In this document: positions 7,101 through 7,982 of the stretch, one piece after another
Layout: the number at the start of each line of letters is the position of its first letter
Numbering within the stretch: the first letter of the stretch is position 1
Source: Ferruginibacter sp.
GTDB taxonomy: Bacteria; Bacteroidota; Bacteroidia; Chitinophagales; Chitinophagaceae
NCBI GenBank assembly: GCA_018882645.1
Contig: VERM01000060.1
Location: 1 to 7,982, forward strand
DNA: 7,982 bases
Direction of reading: 5' to 3'
Made by a program: the position numbers and the translations under genes
Notes under the pieces: model-generated
The model's database searches: none
What the model saw: the letters and a program-made list of their open reading frames with translations, nothing else
What the model was told of the DNA's origin: nothing

Positions 7101-7982
7101 TGTCCTTGCAACTGTTGCCATTTGCATCAGTTACAGTTAAATAATAGGTAGTAGCTTGTGTAGGCGTAACCGTAATGCTTGATGTAGTAGCGCCGTTGGA
7201 CCAGAGGTAGGAAGGTTCGTTCAATAAAGCCCTTACTGAATAACCGTTTATTAAAGGATTCTGATAATTACGCTCTATGCCGCCGTTTAAATACCTCAAT
7301 ACTCTGTACCAAGAAGAAGTTGAGTTAAATGATGTGGAGGTCCACCAAACGCCGGTATAGCCTAGTGGGTCGCTGCCATTCGGGCTTGCACGAAAACTTC
7401 CCGGCAAACCGGTAAATCCTGTGCTATTGGTTGCTCCGGTATTGGGACTTACCCAACGTAGAACGCCGGCTTCTTTTAATGCTCCTCCTGCAGTTGAACT
7501 TTGAGGACAATTAGCACAAGCTGTATCTGCAGATGGATCAATATTTTTCACCAATTTATTCCACTCTGCATCAGTCGGCACATGCCAGCCCTGTGGGGCA
7601 ATTCCCCTCGGATCATTCACCGCATACCAATTGTATAACTTGCCATAAGTTGCTTCTGTAGATGGATCGTTATTATAATAACACCATGCCCCTGTTTTTA
7701 AATTAGCCCATTGTGTTGGATCCGTCACTTGTGGGATGATATCGCCATTGCGATATTTTGTAACATTGAGATTTTTCTGCGTCCAGGTTTGATTACCAAT
7801 TTTTACAGTAGGATAAGTGTTCCCGTCAATATCTGTAACAGAATTAACCCCATCACTTATTGCTGTATTCGCATTCAGCGTTACACTTGCGCCGCTGCAA
7901 ATGGTAGTGTCTTTGTTGATGATATCGGCAGTACAACATGATTTTATAGTTACAGATAATGTGGTACTATTAGCACAGAAAT
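4105..7982 (-). CDS. Giant modular type IX-secreted protein (FISUMP, LamG, cohesin-like, dockerin-like), N-terminus off the right edge
   Basis: The frame is open to the right edge: 1291 codons are visible and the true start is outside. Numbering from the first complete codon (7980): 1-41, end of one Ig-like unit and start of the next (TTICSGASVTLNANTA); 48-254, complete FISUMP domain (7219-7839) with KIGNQTW, YGKLYNWYAV, GWHVPTDAEWNKL and GYSVRALLN; 257-371, Ig-like strands; 381-400, TTICSGASVTLNANTA again; about 403-629, LamG/concanavalin-like domain (6094-6774) from TNGLVAYYPFNGNANDESG to IDDVAIYNRALSTSEIQQLY; 630-740, Ig-like; 742-882, cohesin-like; 886-1054, carboxypeptidase-regulatory and dockerin-like, with loop DVNASNTVTSLD at 976-987; 1068-1198, second cohesin-like; 1208-1291, type IX sorting domain (VYPNPAKDQLQL, LMDIYGNEVY, AGSYVLKLYT). 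It is probably exported through the Sec and type IX systems and anchored on or released from the outer membrane, binding carbohydrate or protein. The ligand is unknown. Its stop lies in a palindromic repeat. Confidence 0.9.
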   Translation of the reverse strand, partial: FCANSTTLSVTIKSCCTADIINKDTTICSGASVTLNANTAISDGVNSVTDIDGNTYPTVKIGNQTWTQKNLNVTKYRNGDIIPQVTDPTQWANLKTGAWCYYNNDPSTEATYGKLYNWYAVNDPRGIAPQGWHVPTDAEWNKLVKNIDPSADTACANCPQSSTAGGALKEAGVLRWVSPNTGATNSTGFTGLPGSFRASPNGSDPLGYTGVWWTSTSFNSTSSWYRVLRYLNGGIERNYQNPLINGYSVRALLNEPSYLWSNGATTSSITVTPTQATTYYLTVTDANGNSCKDSVKVTVTPKVTPTFTTIAPICQGATAPVLPTISTNGIAGTWSPAVVNTSTIGTATYTFTPSPNFCANSTTLSVTIKSCCTADIINKDTTICSGASVTLNANTAVTGGISSLPPSLTNGLVAYYPFNGNANDESGNGNNGTVNGATLTTDRFGNNNKAYSFNGNSKITVAHSNSLNVGSEMTISIWVKQSTMGNTINYILQKGTGGGCTTTGYYSAVDYGFGSFPNGVKVLGYGQNNNCASIGSDSSLNSSWHSVIFVYAPGSGNKLYIDGKSVDNQQYTTCGNCTILNSTNPLIIGGFLNAGNISNSKNWNGLIDDVAIYNRALSTSEIQQLYTTSSYLWSTGATTPSITVTPTQTTTYYLTVTDANGNSCKDSVKVTVTPKVTPTFTQIAAVCQGATFTLPTSSTNGISGSWSPAINTQTTTTYTFTPSAGQCANTATMTVEIKSCNPLSLIVSTVNGVCGNTVDVPVRVSGFKSMASMQGSINWNPADLKFESISNFGPASLALGNANFGTSQSTQGRLTFSWNDNNLSGITLPDTTTIYTIRFTALGSQSRTIPVTISNTPTIVEFVDVTLQKKNIVQVNGNVKLNCVSVISGNILTPVQQPVKNATVSLSGQGTAFSTTSDANGNYTFSVVPGTYTLTPSKNNEINRTNGVTTLDVALIQSHILQRSLLNSPYKIIAADVNASNTVTSLDLLFIRRFILGYETSFPVNRTWAFVPQDHVFANSQNPFPYPSSKTVSALGSLLNTNVVGLKLGDVNFDRNPQLDRPVNSTQALKLYYDEEIINDKEMILHVRVKEGKMLMGTQFTLNWDAGKYTYVGVVSNPLNISTGDRWISEGTLAMSWNDEQARGLMLAKDMELFSIRLTPTGNASLNYTDDILSLGNDKLEQEAFDGSYRNTGITLERSGKAITKDNYLKVYPNPAKDQLQLTYGSVVAGRGEIRLMDIYGNEVYRKVVQLQPGDNRYNLNLSGLGLSAGSYVLKLYTANSSKEVKVVLMR
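5941..6094 (-). repeat. Coding repeat A, copy 2 (pairs with 7060-7213)
   Basis: This stretch aligns without gaps to 7060-7213 (constant offset 1119). It encodes SYLWS-GATT-SITVTPTQ-TTYYLTVTD and the linker NGNSCKDSVKVTVTPKVTPTFT. Differences are mostly silent, and the protein is nearly identical in the two copies. It marks the right border of the inserted LamG domain. Confidence 0.85.
6794..6914 (-). repeat. Coding repeat B, copy 2 (pairs with 7862-7982)
   Basis: It aligns without gaps to 7862-7982 (offset 1068) with about seven substitutions by hand count. The last 55 bp (6860-6914 and 7928-7982) are identical up to the window edge, so the repeat probably continues outside. It encodes FCANSTTLSVTIKSCCTADI, then INKDTTICSGASVTLNANTA. 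Confidence 0.88.
7060..7213 (-). repeat. Coding repeat A, copy 1 (pairs with 5941-6094)
   Basis: The same Ig-like half-domain as at 5941-6094, here immediately after the FISUMP domain. The word CTTCCTACCTCTGGTCCA (minus strand) is identical at the junction with the preceding inserted domain in both copies. Confidence 0.85.
7862..7982 (-). repeat. Coding repeat B, copy 1, cut by the right edge (pairs with 6794-6914)
   Basis: Near-identical to 6794-6914, and 55 bp at the edge are exactly identical. It encodes the end of one Ig-like unit and the first strands of the next, just before the FISUMP domain. It shows that at least one more unit precedes the visible part. Confidence 0.88.

Noticed and set aside
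7726..7728. GTG at 7728 as the start of the large secreted protein
   Set aside because: The frame remains open for 84 more codons to the window edge, and those codons encode the first part of the FISUMP domain and the preceding Ig-like strands, so 7728 is an internal valine.

Overview
This window looks like a chromosomal segment from a Bacteroidota species, probably near Chitinophagales. The evidence is a protein ending in a type IX secretion (Por) C-terminal sorting domain, a FISUMP domain, a Bacteroidota-type lipoprotein, a RecO of the form usual in this phylum, little Shine-Dalgarno signal before the starts, and a moderately AT-rich base composition. The genus cannot be read from the sequence.

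Layout: (1) 1-1528, minus strand, the first 509 codons of an RND/MMPL-family inner-membrane exporter that runs off the left edge. (2) 1627-2367, plus strand, recO, divergent from the exporter. (3) 2368-2774, a non-coding stretch of 407 bp packed with inverted repeats: a C-rich hairpin, a long imperfect inverted repeat, a hairpin that recurs at 4018, and three inverted repeats just before the next operon. (4) 2775-3448, plus strand, a toxin-first HigB/RelE-HigA-like toxin-antitoxin operon with a 4-bp ATGA overlap. (5) 3489-3523, a perfect 30-bp palindrome plus T-tract, used as a terminator and also a member of a dispersed repeat family. (6) 3549-3989, minus strand, a small lipoprotein. (7) 4067-4109, further copies of the palindrome, including an exact 18-bp tandem duplication. 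(8) 4105-7982, minus strand, at least 1291 codons of a very large modular secreted protein whose N-terminus lies beyond the right edge.

The large protein is the most interesting object. Two paralogous Ig-like units each appear to be split at the same place, one by a FISUMP domain and the other by a LamG/concanavalin-like domain of clearly lower GC. The chain then continues with a cohesin-like domain, a carboxypeptidase-regulatory/dockerin-like region, a second cohesin-like domain and the type IX sorting tail. This suggests a cell-surface or released binding protein built by exchanging inserted domains. The other genes are not an obvious pathway with it: the exporter and recO are ordinary chromosomal genes, and the toxin-antitoxin pair, lipoprotein and palindromes form an accessory patch between recO and the large protein.
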